From: Bacillota bacterium
GTDB taxonomy: Bacteria; Bacillota; Clostridia; Christensenellales; UMGS416
Reading direction: 5' to 3'
DNA length: 24,299 bases
NCBI GenBank assembly: GCA_023428265.1
Contig: JAEYYW010000169.1
Location: 1 to 24,299, forward strand
A program made the position numbers and the translations under genes. Under the pieces are notes generated by a model. It did not search any database. It was not told the origin of the DNA and worked only from the letters and a program-made list of their open reading frames with translations. This document shows positions 16,943 through 23,752 of the stretch, in pieces. Position 1 is the stretch's first letter. The number at the start of each line of letters is the position of its first letter.

Positions 16943-17021
16943 GCTTCCGTGAAGCAACGGCCCGTCTCCCGGTTTTCCCACCGGGGATGGGCCCCGCTCA
17001 CGGCGGGCTGCAGGCCCCTAC
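16943..17021 (-). repeat. Hairpin cluster between cheY and cheA, starting with GTAGGGGC
   Basis: The minus strand opens with GTAGGGGC (17021-17014), which overlaps the cheY stop codon TAG (17020-17018). It continues with the hairpins CCCGC/GCGGG (17007-17003 with 16997-16993), CCCGG/CCGGG (16985-16981 with 16972-16968) and GCTTC/GAAGC (16955-16951 with 16947-16943). The first eight bases match the start of the element at 8251. This could tune the cheY:cheA ratio by pausing, processing or protecting the mRNA; no T-tract follows, so simple termination is unlikely. Confidence 0.5.
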
Positions 17022-17371
17022 AGCTTGGAAAGAGCCCCCATGACCGTGTCTTCCTTAAACGGCTTTACAACAAAGCCCTTCGCTCCCAGAAGCACCGCGT
17101 CCTTCACCATCGCCTGCTGGCCCATCGCCGACAGCATGACAATGTTGGCGTTGGGATCCATCATGCGGATCGTTTTCAACGCCGTCAGGCCGTCCATCTC
17201 AGGCATAGTGATATCCATTGTCACGATGTTTGGCTTCAACTCACTATATTTTTGCACCGCCACCAAACCGTTTTCAGCCTCGCCGACCACGGTGTAGCCG
17301 TTTTTCTCCAGCATATTTTTGATGGAAAGGCGCATAAATGCGGCATCGTCCACGACCAAAACTGTCTTCAC
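17018..17371 (-). CDS. cheY: Chemotaxis response regulator CheY
   Basis: A 117-residue stand-alone receiver domain that is phosphorylated by CheA and signals to the flagellar switch. The acidic pocket is Asp8-Asp9 in VLVVDDAAFM, the phospho-acceptor is Asp53 in TMDITMPEMDG, the switch position is Ser81 in MLSAMG, and the conserved lysine is Lys103 in VVKPF. The start is a GTG at 17371 because AGGAGG stands 9 bases upstream and KTVLVVDDA is the normal CheY N-terminus; an in-frame ATG at 17413 would add 14 unrelated residues. It follows the YaaR-like gene by 53 bases. There is no output domain, so a transcriptional role is excluded. A sporulation-type Spo0F is less likely given cheA next door. 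Confidence 0.93.
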   Translation of the reverse strand: MKTVLVVDDAAFMRLSIKNMLEKNGYTVVGEAENGLVAVQKYSELKPNIVTMDITMPEMDGLTALKTIRMMDPNANIVMLSAMGQQAMVKDAVLLGAKGFVVKPFKEDTVMGALSKL

Positions 17372-17424
17372 AGGTGTTACCCTCCTATGATGTGCTAGAA
17401 AATAGATACCCACATAAAGGGACT

Positions 17425-17877
17425 TTAAACGAGCAAATCCACCAATAACCCCCGAATGGTGCCCAACTGGCCCAAAATATCCAGGTTGCCGCGCTGGTCA
17501 TCGAGCACATTTCGGGTGAGGGCCTCCAGCTCCGTATTGATTCGTTTGACCGTGGAGTACTCCCGGAGCCTTCCCCTGCCGTCAAAAGAACGGTCGCGTT
17601 CAGCCTGATAGGTGGAGCGCATCGCCTCATCCAGAAACTCGGAAACCATCTGGCGATACTTTTTCACATCGTTGATATCACGACGGCGGGCAATGCGCTC
17701 GCCCATTTCGGTGATTTTCTCCAGCAGGCTGTTGAGCGTTGCCTTGGATTGCGCCTCTCCCTTTTCCTGCAGCACAGACTCAAAGGGAGCCGCAGCACCC
17801 TGCGCCCCCCGTTTTTGCTGTGCACCCTGCCCGCCCGGAAGCTCCTGCACCGGCGGGCGATCATCGGAGACTCTCAT
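17425..17877 (-). CDS. YaaR/DUF327 family protein in flagellar cluster
   Basis: A 150-residue mostly helical protein resembling Bacillus YaaR (DUF327), whose function is not established. A disordered N-terminus rich in Gln, Gly and Ala (about 1-35) precedes the conserved helical core. Typical blocks are LLEKITEMGERIARRRDINDV (taken together, residues about 52-72), KKYRQMVSEFLDEAM and the C-terminal LDILGQLGTIRGLLVDLLV. There is no signal peptide or membrane segment. It begins 8 bases after the stop of the FlgN/FliT-like gene and precedes cheY. Its place between a filament chaperone and cheY suggests a motility role, but that is inference from position only. Confidence 0.72.
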   Translation of the reverse strand: MRVSDDRPPVQELPGGQGAQQKRGAQGAAAPFESVLQEKGEAQSKATLNSLLEKITEMGERIARRRDINDVKKYRQMVSEFLDEAMRSTYQAERDRSFDGRGRLREYSTVKRINTELEALTRNVLDDQRGNLDILGQLGTIRGLLVDLLV

Positions 17878-17885
17878 CGTTGAGT

Positions 17886-18275
17886 CTATCCTTCCTTATC
17901 CACGAACTTGCTGCTTCTGTCCACCGGCATTGCGTATGCCATCAGGCCCTTCATGACAGCCACTTCCCGCGAGCTTTCCTTCAGGCCTTCCGCCATGGCC
18001 AATGCGCCGCGGCGGTTTTCCAGATCCAGCTTCACAATCTGCTCCAGCGTGGCGCGGATTTGCTCGGTATTTCCAGGCCGCCCATCGTGTGGCAGCGCGG
18101 CGATGCGGTGATCGAGCCCGTCAATGGCGTCCATCAGCGCCTGCCTGGCCTCAATGGATTGGGCCAGGCCGTCCAGATCGTCGGCAGCGATCAGTTTTTT
18201 CTGCTTTTCTGTCTCGTCCAGCAGCGCTTTCATCAGCGTCAGCTTCTGGCCGAGAAGCTCCTTGCGATGCTCCAT
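17886..18275 (-). CDS. FlgN/FliT-like flagellar export chaperone
   Basis: A 129-residue helical protein without signal or membrane segments. The heptad-rich N-terminal half (LLDETEKQKKLIAADDLDGL, then EARQALMDAIDGLDHRIAAL) resembles FlgN/FliT-type chaperones, which guard hook-associated proteins or the FliD cap before type III export. It begins 7 bases after the fliS stop, in the slot where FliT-like genes usually sit. No clear ribosome binding site precedes the ATG, so translation is probably coupled to fliS. Sequence conservation in this family is low and the assignment leans on length, helix pattern and neighbours. The cargo could be FliD or FlgK/FlgL. Confidence 0.6.
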   Translation of the reverse strand: MEHRKELLGQKLTLMKALLDETEKQKKLIAADDLDGLAQSIEARQALMDAIDGLDHRIAALPHDGRPGNTEQIRATLEQIVKLDLENRRGALAMAEGLKESSREVAVMKGLMAYAMPVDRSSKFVDKEG

Positions 18276-18282
18276 CGGCCGG

Positions 18283-18675
18283 TCAGCGGGCCTGGGCAGC
18301 CATCTGGGCCTTCTGCGCCTGGATGGCCATCTGCCAGGTGTTCCTGAGGTCGATCATCATTTCCAGCACAGGCGTAATCCTGGCGGAGTCCTTTTTGATG
18401 TTGGCTTCCGCAAGCTCCTGATGGAAAAACCGGTAAAGATCCATCAGCGACGCGGAGATCTCAAAGCTCGTGTCCAGGTCGTCCATGAGCTTGCTGATGA
18501 TCGCCTGGGCTTTCACCAGGGCGTTGTGCGCCCCCTCAACCGACCGTTCCTCAATAAAGATGCGCGCAAGCTTCAGCTGCTTGATGCAGCCGTCATAAAG
18601 CATCAGCAGCAGCTCGCCGCGGGTGGCGGAAAGCACCTCTTGCTGCTTATAGGTCTCATAAGGATTGGCGGTCAT
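18283..18675 (-). CDS. fliS: Flagellar export chaperone FliS
   Basis: A 130-residue cytoplasmic chaperone that binds the C-terminus of flagellin and prevents premature polymerisation. Family hallmarks are the N-terminal NPYETYKQQEVLSATRGELL, the LMLYDGCIKQLKLA helix and the central NALVKAQAIISKLMDDLD. The ATG at 18675 is preferred to one at 18702 because AAAGGA lies 6 bases upstream and the longer form would overlap the end of fliD. It follows fliD by 13 bases and precedes the FlgN/FliT-like gene by 7. Flagellin itself is not in the window. Confidence 0.94.
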   Translation of the reverse strand: MTANPYETYKQQEVLSATRGELLLMLYDGCIKQLKLARIFIEERSVEGAHNALVKAQAIISKLMDDLDTSFEISASLMDLYRFFHQELAEANIKKDSARITPVLEMMIDLRNTWQMAIQAQKAQMAAQAR

Positions 18676-18688
18676 AGTTGTTCCTTTC

Positions 18689-20206
18689 TCACTTTGACGC
18701 AAATTGCTGTGCCAGCCAGTTGCTCTGCGCGTTCATCTTCGAAAGCGCCTGCTCCATACGGGTAAACCGCTGCCAATACCGCTCTTCCTTGTCTTGCAGA
18801 AGGTCTTCCATACGCTTCATGCTGTCTGAAAGATCGTCATACTGGTCATTGAAGATTTCGGTGCGATATTCCTGATAATCCTTGATGTAGTTGTTGATCG
18901 TGGTCTGCATGCGGGCGGCCAGGCCCGATTCTTTGAACTTGTCCTTCGCGTCGGGGGCATAGGAGACCTTGGTGAGAGCATCGGCCACCTGCTGCGGGTT
19001 ATTCTCTATTGCCTTGCGGAGCTTCGTCTCATCCACCGTGATCAGGCCCTTTGTCTCATAAGAGACCGTGCTCAGACCCAATGCCGAGGGGTTGATCCCG
19101 GCGGAAGACACCGTTTCATAAAAGCCCCTGCGCAGATCCTGCAGCAGGCTTCGCAGATAACTGTCGTTACGCAGCGTGCCGGACTTGGCCAGCTTTTCCC
19201 ACTTCTCGATCTGGGCTTCCGACATGGCGTCTTTCTCTTCGTCGGTCAGCGGATAATAATCAGCATAGGCCGACTCATCAACCTTTTCCTGCAGGCTGGT
19301 GATCAGCTTGTTGTAGGAATCCACGAAATCCTTCACGGCGCTGACAGCGCCATCCACGTCCTGCTCCACATTGAAATTCACAGCCGTGGCGGTCGTGGCT
19401 TTCAGGTTGTAGGTGATGCCGTCGATGGTGAAGGCGTTGGAATCGCGCACCACATTCACGCCATTGATTTTAAGCACAGCGTCAGTGCCGTTGATAAACG
19501 TGCCCTCGGCAATGCCAAAGGCCGCGTTCTCCTCCGAAAAAGCGTTACCGGTCACGTTTTCTATGCTAAATGCGGAAACGCTGCCCAGCGTGCGCCCGGT
19601 GATGGAGAGCTTACCGGTCAGCGAGCTGAAGCTCATCCTCACGTTGGCGTCGGAGTTGCCGTTCACAGCGTTGACAATGGTGCGCAACGTGTCGGTTGCC
19701 GCGAATGTGAACGTCTGGTTGTTGATCTTGAAGGAGATATCCCCTTCAGAGAAGTCAAGCTGGTTGGTGAGGGCCAGTTCGGACAACGGTGTGTCCAGCG
19801 ACAGGCCCGTGCCAAGCGATTGCTCGCTGACGGCGCTGGAGGCGGTGGCCAGCGAAGTGATGCTGTTGATCGTGTGGTTTCCCACAATGGCATCTCTGCC
19901 GGCGGTGATCACCGCGCTGCTTGTAGAGTCGGCATCCACCTTGTATTTCATGATTGCCGACGAGTTCAGCATGTATTTGTCCTTGCTCAACACGCTGAGA
20001 TAAGTTTCGCGGAAGTTTCTCAGGAGGTTGTTCACCTCCAGATTTGCATCCTTTTTCCAATCCATCTTGGTTTTCTGGCGCACGAGTTTGTCATACTTCA
20101 TGCGCTCCACCTTCATCAGGCTCGCCACCATTGACTCAGTGTCAAGCCCGGAGGCCATGCCGGACAGCCTCATGGAGCTGAGGGCGCTCAAAGAACTACT
20201 AGCCAT
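18689..20206 (-). CDS. fliD: Flagellar filament cap protein FliD (HAP2)
   Basis: A 505-residue exported protein that forms the cap at the growing filament tip and folds incoming flagellin. The FliD N-terminal signature MRLSGMASGLDTESMVASLM (12-31) is followed by the heptad-rich MKVERMKYDKLVRQKTKMDW. The variable middle domain contains flagellin-hook-like IN repeats. The C-terminal domain has DFVDSYNKLITSLQEKV and a terminal coiled coil (about 465-505). There is no Sec signal, as expected for type III export. The ATG at 20206 follows AAAGGTGAT. It lies 22 bases after the NlpC/P60 gene and just before its usual partner fliS. Confidence 0.94.
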   Translation of the reverse strand: MASSSLSALSSMRLSGMASGLDTESMVASLMKVERMKYDKLVRQKTKMDWKKDANLEVNNLLRNFRETYLSVLSKDKYMLNSSAIMKYKVDADSTSSAVITAGRDAIVGNHTINSITSLATASSAVSEQSLGTGLSLDTPLSELALTNQLDFSEGDISFKINNQTFTFAATDTLRTIVNAVNGNSDANVRMSFSSLTGKLSITGRTLGSVSAFSIENVTGNAFSEENAAFGIAEGTFINGTDAVLKINGVNVVRDSNAFTIDGITYNLKATTATAVNFNVEQDVDGAVSAVKDFVDSYNKLITSLQEKVDESAYADYYPLTDEEKDAMSEAQIEKWEKLAKSGTLRNDSYLRSLLQDLRRGFYETVSSAGINPSALGLSTVSYETKGLITVDETKLRKAIENNPQQVADALTKVSYAPDAKDKFKESGLAARMQTTINNYIKDYQEYRTEIFNDQYDDLSDSMKRMEDLLQDKEERYWQRFTRMEQALSKMNAQSNWLAQQFASK

Positions 20207-20228
20207 TGCCGATCACCTTTCCGAACCG

Positions 20229-20924
20229 CTACAGCAGCCGCCGCGCGATTCTGAAGTCATCCTTGATCTTGAGTTTCGAAATGATCACACCGGTTTTCAC
20301 GCTGGACGCGTGGACGATCTTGCCGTCTCCGATATACATCGCCACATGGGTAACAGGCGCGTAGTCGTCGGTCTTGAAGAACAGCAAGTCGCCGGGCTGA
20401 AGGTCGTTTACGCTGACTTCCTGCCCCACCTTGGATTGCTGATAGCTGGAGCGGGGCAGGCTGATGCCGAAATGCTTATACACTGACTGCACAAACCCGG
20501 AGCAATCGGCACCCTTCACCAGGTCTTCACCGCCGGCCACATATGGCGTGCCCACAAACTGCTTGGCATAAGCCACCACCTGGGAGGCAAGGGCGGCATC
20601 ACCGCCGGCCATATAGGTTTGCGACAGGGCCGAAGCCGGGATAAACAGCGGTGCCGCACCATATGCCTTGGCGGCAGATGCGGTTTTCACAGGCAAGGTG
20701 ATCGCCTGCCGCGTTTGGGCTGTGGCCGGCACAGCCGCGCCTTCGGCAATCGAAAGCTCCTGCACCGTGCCGGGTTCTTGCGCTGTGCCGCCTGTCTGCT
20801 CCGCTGCGGTTTGGAGAACGGCGGCATAACGGCCGGCAAACCCCGCGTCCAGCTGGCCGGACGCCGGAATCCCCACGGCGCTGGCTCTGGCCCGAAACAT
20901 CGAGTTTACGCTTGGGATCTGCAT
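20229..20924 (-). CDS. NlpC/P60 (C40) endopeptidase lacking a signal peptide, next to fliD
   Basis: A 231-residue protein with a C-terminal NlpC/P60 domain (about 113-231), a family that cleaves peptidoglycan stem peptides. The catalytic Cys141 is in GADCSGFVQSVYKHFG, with His193 in VTHVAMYIGDG and a third polar His205 in IVHASS; LQPGDLLFF is also typical. The ATG at 20924 is fixed by GGAGG (20933-20929), four bases upstream; an upstream in-frame ATG at 21062 would add 46 residues that overlap the promoter region. The N-terminus (residues 1-110) is Ala/Gly/Gln-rich and has neither a Sec signal nor a membrane segment. As first gene of the fliD-fliS run, it may be exported by the flagellar apparatus and open the wall for filament passage, but this is inference. 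Confidence 0.88.
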   Translation of the reverse strand: MQIPSVNSMFRARASAVGIPASGQLDAGFAGRYAAVLQTAAEQTGGTAQEPGTVQELSIAEGAAVPATAQTRQAITLPVKTASAAKAYGAAPLFIPASALSQTYMAGGDAALASQVVAYAKQFVGTPYVAGGEDLVKGADCSGFVQSVYKHFGISLPRSSYQQSKVGQEVSVNDLQPGDLLFFKTDDYAPVTHVAMYIGDGKIVHASSVKTGVIISKLKIKDDFRIARRLL

Positions 20925-20960
20925 CGTTCCTCCACAATCCGAGTGTGCTCTGTATTGTAT

Positions 20961-20987
20961 ATATCGGAAGAAAACTTCATGAGATAA
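20961..20987 (-). promoter_or_regulatory. Possible flagellar sigma-D promoter before the NlpC/P60-fliD operon
   Basis: On the minus strand TCCGATAT (20968-20961) matches seven of eight positions of the sigma-D -10 element GCCGATAT. The -35 position 15 bases upstream reads TTAT against TAAA, a poor match. A sigma-A-like TACAAT (20959-20954) overlaps the same stretch. Late flagellar genes are known sigma-D targets, which favours the call. Confidence 0.35.
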
Positions 20988-21054
20988 CAGCATTCCGCAA
21001 AAACTAGATGCCCAGTTGCAGCAGCCGGAAAACGGGCCGCATTGCCGCCGGGTG

Positions 21055-21083
21055 TTCAACAACCGCCGCTGATAGGTTATACT
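21055..21083 (+). promoter_or_regulatory. Possible promoter of the lipoprotein peptidase gene
   Basis: TATACT (21078-21083) is a five-of-six -10 element; TTCAAC (21055-21060), 17 bases upstream, is a weak -35. The peptidase ATG follows about 25 bases after the -10. It diverges from the NlpC/P60 promoter across a 182-base spacer (20925-21106) that holds no gene. Confidence 0.4.
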
Positions 21084-21106
21084 GATTTTAGCCCACCGGA
21101 GGTGAA

Positions 21107-22318
21107 ATGATGATTAAAAACAAACTGCTTTTCAGGCTCATCGCGCTGCTGTGCGTGGCCGCCGCGCTGGCCAGCTGCCGGCACGGTGCGGAAATCGGGC
21201 AATCGGCGGGGCTGTCGCCCACGGCGGTGGTTTCGCAGCCCGCTGCGGCGGATACGGAAGCCCAATCGCTGGAAGCATTGCTGGAAAGCAGGATGAAAGC
21301 GGTAAACAGCGCCGATCTTGCGCTCTACCTCTCCACAGTGCTGCCCTCCGACGACGTGCTGCAGACGGAGGAGCGCAACCTGATCCGCGCGGCCAAAGAT
21401 CTTGGCATCTCCGACTACACGCTGACGGCACGTAACATCCGGAAGCGGGGCGAAGGGTTTTCGGCGCTGCTGCAGCAGCGCTACACCGTGGGCGGCAGGG
21501 TGCGAAGCGCAAGCTTTGAGGCAGCGTTTCAAAAAGAAAACGGGAAGCTTTATTATGCCGGCCCCGATTTTCTTGTGCAAGAAGGCGAACACGCGCGGGT
21601 ATGCTATACGCAGGATGATGAAGTGCTGGCCGGGCAGCTGCTGGAGGCTGAAGTGGAAACGCTGGGCCAGATGAACAGCCTGCTGGGCTTTCAGCCAAAC
21701 GGCTACATCACGATCAAGCTGTTTGACGACCAGCAGGTGTTTCTGCAATCGGTGAAGCTGGACCTGCCCGAGTGGGTGGGCGGCTGGCATGAATACGGTG
21801 AATCGATCAAGTCCTTCACCGGCGCCTATGGCAGCAACGCGGCCAACTACAAACGCATGCTGAACCACGAAAGCACGCACCGGATGGTTTCGGAGCTCTC
21901 CAACGACAATGCCTCCTACTGGCTCCAGGAGGGGCTGGCCGGTGTGTTTGAAAACTGGCTGGATCACCCCGATGAAGGCTGGCTCAGCGCCTCGGAAGCC
22001 AAAATGGAGTATACGCCGTTTGCCAGCCACAAAACGATCGATCTGGAAAAAATCGGCAGTGACGACTCTTCTGCCGTGATGCTCTACTATGCGTCATCCA
22101 AAGCCTACGCCGCATTCTTGCTGGATCAGTATGGTTGGAGCAAAATGCGCGAGGCGCTGGAATATATGAAGAAATATGAGCTGATCCCGGTGACGGCGGC
22201 TGAAAAGATTGACCAGACAAACAAGCGCACCGACGAGGCGGTGAAGGCAGTGTTCGGGCTGGACGACAACGGCCTGCAATCCGGCTTTGACCGGTGGCTG
22301 GATGGCCTGGCTGACTGA
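21107..22318 (+). CDS. Lipoprotein metallopeptidase, peptidase-MA/gluzincin type
   Basis: A 403-residue exported protein. The N-terminus is basic and hydrophobic and ends in ALASC, a lipobox, so the mature protein probably starts at lipidated Cys24. The zinc-binding HESTH is at 254-258 (NHESTHRMVSELS). A glutamate in WLQEGLAGVFENWL (Glu275) fits the third gluzincin ligand. The region before it (about 40-240) has an NTF2-like or accessory appearance and no motif I recognise. A helical C-terminus contains YGWSKMREALEYMKKY. Two adjacent ATG codons (21107 and 21110) follow GGAGGTGA; the second has better spacing. The gene is divergent from the flagellar operon and has its own promoter-like sequence. 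The substrate is unknown. Confidence 0.8.
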   Translation: MMIKNKLLFRLIALLCVAAALASCRHGAEIGQSAGLSPTAVVSQPAAADTEAQSLEALLESRMKAVNSADLALYLSTVLPSDDVLQTEERNLIRAAKDLGISDYTLTARNIRKRGEGFSALLQQRYTVGGRVRSASFEAAFQKENGKLYYAGPDFLVQEGEHARVCYTQDDEVLAGQLLEAEVETLGQMNSLLGFQPNGYITIKLFDDQQVFLQSVKLDLPEWVGGWHEYGESIKSFTGAYGSNAANYKRMLNHESTHRMVSELSNDNASYWLQEGLAGVFENWLDHPDEGWLSASEAKMEYTPFASHKTIDLEKIGSDDSSAVMLYYASSKAYAAFLLDQYGWSKMREALEYMKKYELIPVTAAEKIDQTNKRTDEAVKAVFGLDDNGLQSGFDRWLDGLAD

Positions 22319-22319
22319 T

Positions 22320-22342
22320 TTTGGTTGGAAAAAACAACCAAA
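22320..22342 (+). terminator. Hairpin after the peptidase gene
   Basis: An 8-bp stem, TTTGGTTG (22320-22327) with CAACCAAA (22335-22342), closes a GAAAAAA loop just after the stop codon. No T-tract follows, so termination would be weak on the plus strand. Confidence 0.4.
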
Positions 22343-22451
22343 TCCTAAGAAAGTGAAAAACTGTATCGCAAGCCATATGGCTGGCAGCGCTCTTTCCTAG
22401 AATAAGAATCGTTTGGAATGTTCATGGCATCTCCGCAATTTTTGCTTGGTG

Positions 22452-22482
22452 TTGCACCTCGATCGAAGGGGAACATTATACT
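22452..22482 (+). promoter_or_regulatory. Possible forespore promoter of the SASP gene
   Basis: CATTATA (22474-22480) resembles the sigma-G -10 element CATACTA at five of seven positions. TTGCA (22452-22456) lies 17 bases upstream as a partial -35. The same stretch contains a sigma-A-like TATACT (22477-22482). SASP genes are known sigma-G targets, which is the main reason to propose it. The rest of the 22343-22519 spacer holds a CCATATGG palindrome and a purine-rich run before the ribosome binding site. Confidence 0.35.
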
Positions 22483-22519
22483 TGCAACGCAAAGCAAAGC
22501 GAAGCAAGGAGGAAGAGAA

Positions 22520-22729
22520 ATGGACGTTCAGAGCAGAATCAGCAGGGCCAAGCCGTTGGTCACAGGCGCGCAGGACAAGCTTTACAACATGAAATACGAA
22601 ACCGCTTCCGAGCTTTCCATCAACATCCCCAACCACAACTACTGGGGAGAGGTCTCATCCCGCGATTGCGGCCGGGTGGGCGGCAACATGGTCCGAAAGC
22701 TGATTGAGCTGGGCAAACAGCAACTGTAA
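22520..22729 (+). CDS. Alpha/beta-type small acid-soluble spore protein (SASP)
   Basis: A 69-residue DNA-binding protein of the kind that coats and protects DNA in dormant spores. The first helix block KLYNMKYETASELSI contains a match to the germination protease site (YETA/SEL, cleavage expected after Ala29). The second block SSRDCGRVGGNMVRKLIEL is the helix-turn-helix DNA-binding half. The ATG at 22520 is fixed by AAGGAGG (22506-22512); a longer frame from 22418 has no such site. The DNA-contacting segment is usually SRxNG, but here reads SRDCG with Cys50 in place of Asn. The gene is single and followed by a strong terminator. It is the best evidence in the window for spore formation. Confidence 0.9.
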   Translation: MDVQSRISRAKPLVTGAQDKLYNMKYETASELSINIPNHNYWGEVSSRDCGRVGGNMVRKLIELGKQQL

Positions 22730-22759
22730 CCGTCAAGTTCACAGCCAAAGCCTGCGACA

Positions 22760-22802
22760 TTCCCCTTCCGCAGCCCATATGGGCCGGAAGGGGAAAGTTT
22801 TA
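22760..22802 (+). terminator. Rho-independent terminator after the SASP gene
   Basis: An 11-bp stem, TTCCCCTTCCG (22760-22770) with CGGAAGGGGAA (22785-22795), encloses a second palindrome GCCCATATGGGC (22773-22784). It is followed by AGTTTTATA. Confidence 0.85.
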
Positions 22803-22811
22803 TACGCCCCA

Positions 22812-22839
22812 TTGCACTCCTCAAAAAAACACCTATAAT
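22812..22839 (+). promoter_or_regulatory. Probable promoter of the polysaccharide deacetylase gene
   Basis: A perfect TATAAT (22834-22839) lies 16 bases after TTGCAC (22812-22817), a weak -35. The ATG follows 41 bases later. Confidence 0.5.
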
Positions 22840-22880
22840 CATAATCAGGAATAAATGAACACGCGAAAGGTCTGAGCCAT

Positions 22881-23639
22881 ATGCACCGCCAAAGACTCAT
22901 CGTTGTGCTCTCCGTGTTATTGGCATCCCTTCTGCTTTTTCAGCCCGCAGCAGGCGCAGCCGGCCAGGTCAACTACAAAACCGGCATCAGCGGCACCGTG
23001 TGCCTGACCATTGACGACGGCTACAGCCGCCAGGCTATCACGCAGGCATTGAGCGCTCTCCGGGCCAAAGGTGTGCACTGCACGTTTTTTGTGATCGGGT
23101 CGCGCCTTACCGCCACGCCGGACCTCTGGCGGCAGGCTGTGCGCGACGGCCATGAGATTTGTTACCACTCCATGAATCACAATATTCTCTCATCCTGGAA
23201 CGATCAGGCAATCCTCAACGACCTGCGCCAGTGGAATAAAAAAGCAAAAAGCGTGCTGGGCGAAAGCTACAGCATCCCGAAGTTCGCCAGGCTGCCCGGT
23301 GGCGGAGGCCATGAAAACAAGCGCATCCAGGCTCTTTTCAGTTCAATGGGTTATAAGTTGATCTCCTGGAGCGCGGACACCTATACCGGCGTGATTAAAA
23401 GGGGCTCTCACAACCTGAACCGCCGCATTGCCGACTATATCAAGAAAAGCACCAAAGCAAACTCCATCATCCTCATCCATTTCAACAGCGCCGATGTGCA
23501 GGCAATCCCCTATTACATTGACTGGCTCACGAGCCATTACAAAGTGGGCCGCGTTTCAGACGCGTTCCAGGTGCTGCCGATCATCCCGAAGCTGCCGAAA
23601 CTGCCCGGCACACCCAACCCAAAGCCGCCGCACACCTGA
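22881..23639 (+). CDS. Secreted polysaccharide deacetylase (NodB/PdaA-like)
   Basis: A 252-residue exported enzyme of the carbohydrate esterase 4 fold, which removes N-acetyl groups from peptidoglycan or similar glycans. An N-terminal signal peptide (about 1-27, ending PAAGAAG) is followed by the NodB domain. Motif 1 is TIDDGYS (Asp45-Asp46, Ile in place of the usual Phe). Motif 2 HSMNH supplies the metal ligands His96 and His100. Motif 3 is RLPGGGGHE (Arg137). Motif 5 is ILIHF (His200). The C-terminus is a Pro/Lys-rich tail (about 232-252), which may bind the wall. The ATG at 22881 has AAAGG about 10 bases upstream. PdaA works with CwlD in spore cortex synthesis and a cwlD-like gene is in the window, so a cortex role is possible but not shown. 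Confidence 0.88.
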   Translation: MHRQRLIVVLSVLLASLLLFQPAAGAAGQVNYKTGISGTVCLTIDDGYSRQAITQALSALRAKGVHCTFFVIGSRLTATPDLWRQAVRDGHEICYHSMNHNILSSWNDQAILNDLRQWNKKAKSVLGESYSIPKFARLPGGGGHENKRIQALFSSMGYKLISWSADTYTGVIKRGSHNLNRRIADYIKKSTKANSIILIHFNSADVQAIPYYIDWLTSHYKVGRVSDAFQVLPIIPKLPKLPGTPNPKPPHT

Positions 23640-23702
23640 GATGCGGCACCTCACATACAATTTTTTGATCAACAGATTGTGTGGCAACGCAACCAAGTTG
23701 TG

Positions 23703-23730
23703 TTCATACCGGCCGCCTATCTGCTATAAT
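23703..23730 (+). promoter_or_regulatory. Probable sigma-A promoter of the DUF4364 gene
   Basis: TTCATA (23703-23708), four of six -35 positions, and a perfect TATAAT (23725-23730) are separated by 16 bases. The start codon lies 22 bases after the -10, so the leader is short. An imperfect CACATACAAT/ATTGTGTG hairpin at about 23652-23682 may end the preceding gene. Confidence 0.6.
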
Positions 23731-23752
23731 TGGGCGTGCAAAGGGGATGGAC

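Noticed and set aside
18676..18702. Upstream ATG for fliS overlapping fliD
   Set aside because: The ATG at 18675 has a good ribosome binding site and gives the normal FliS N-terminus.
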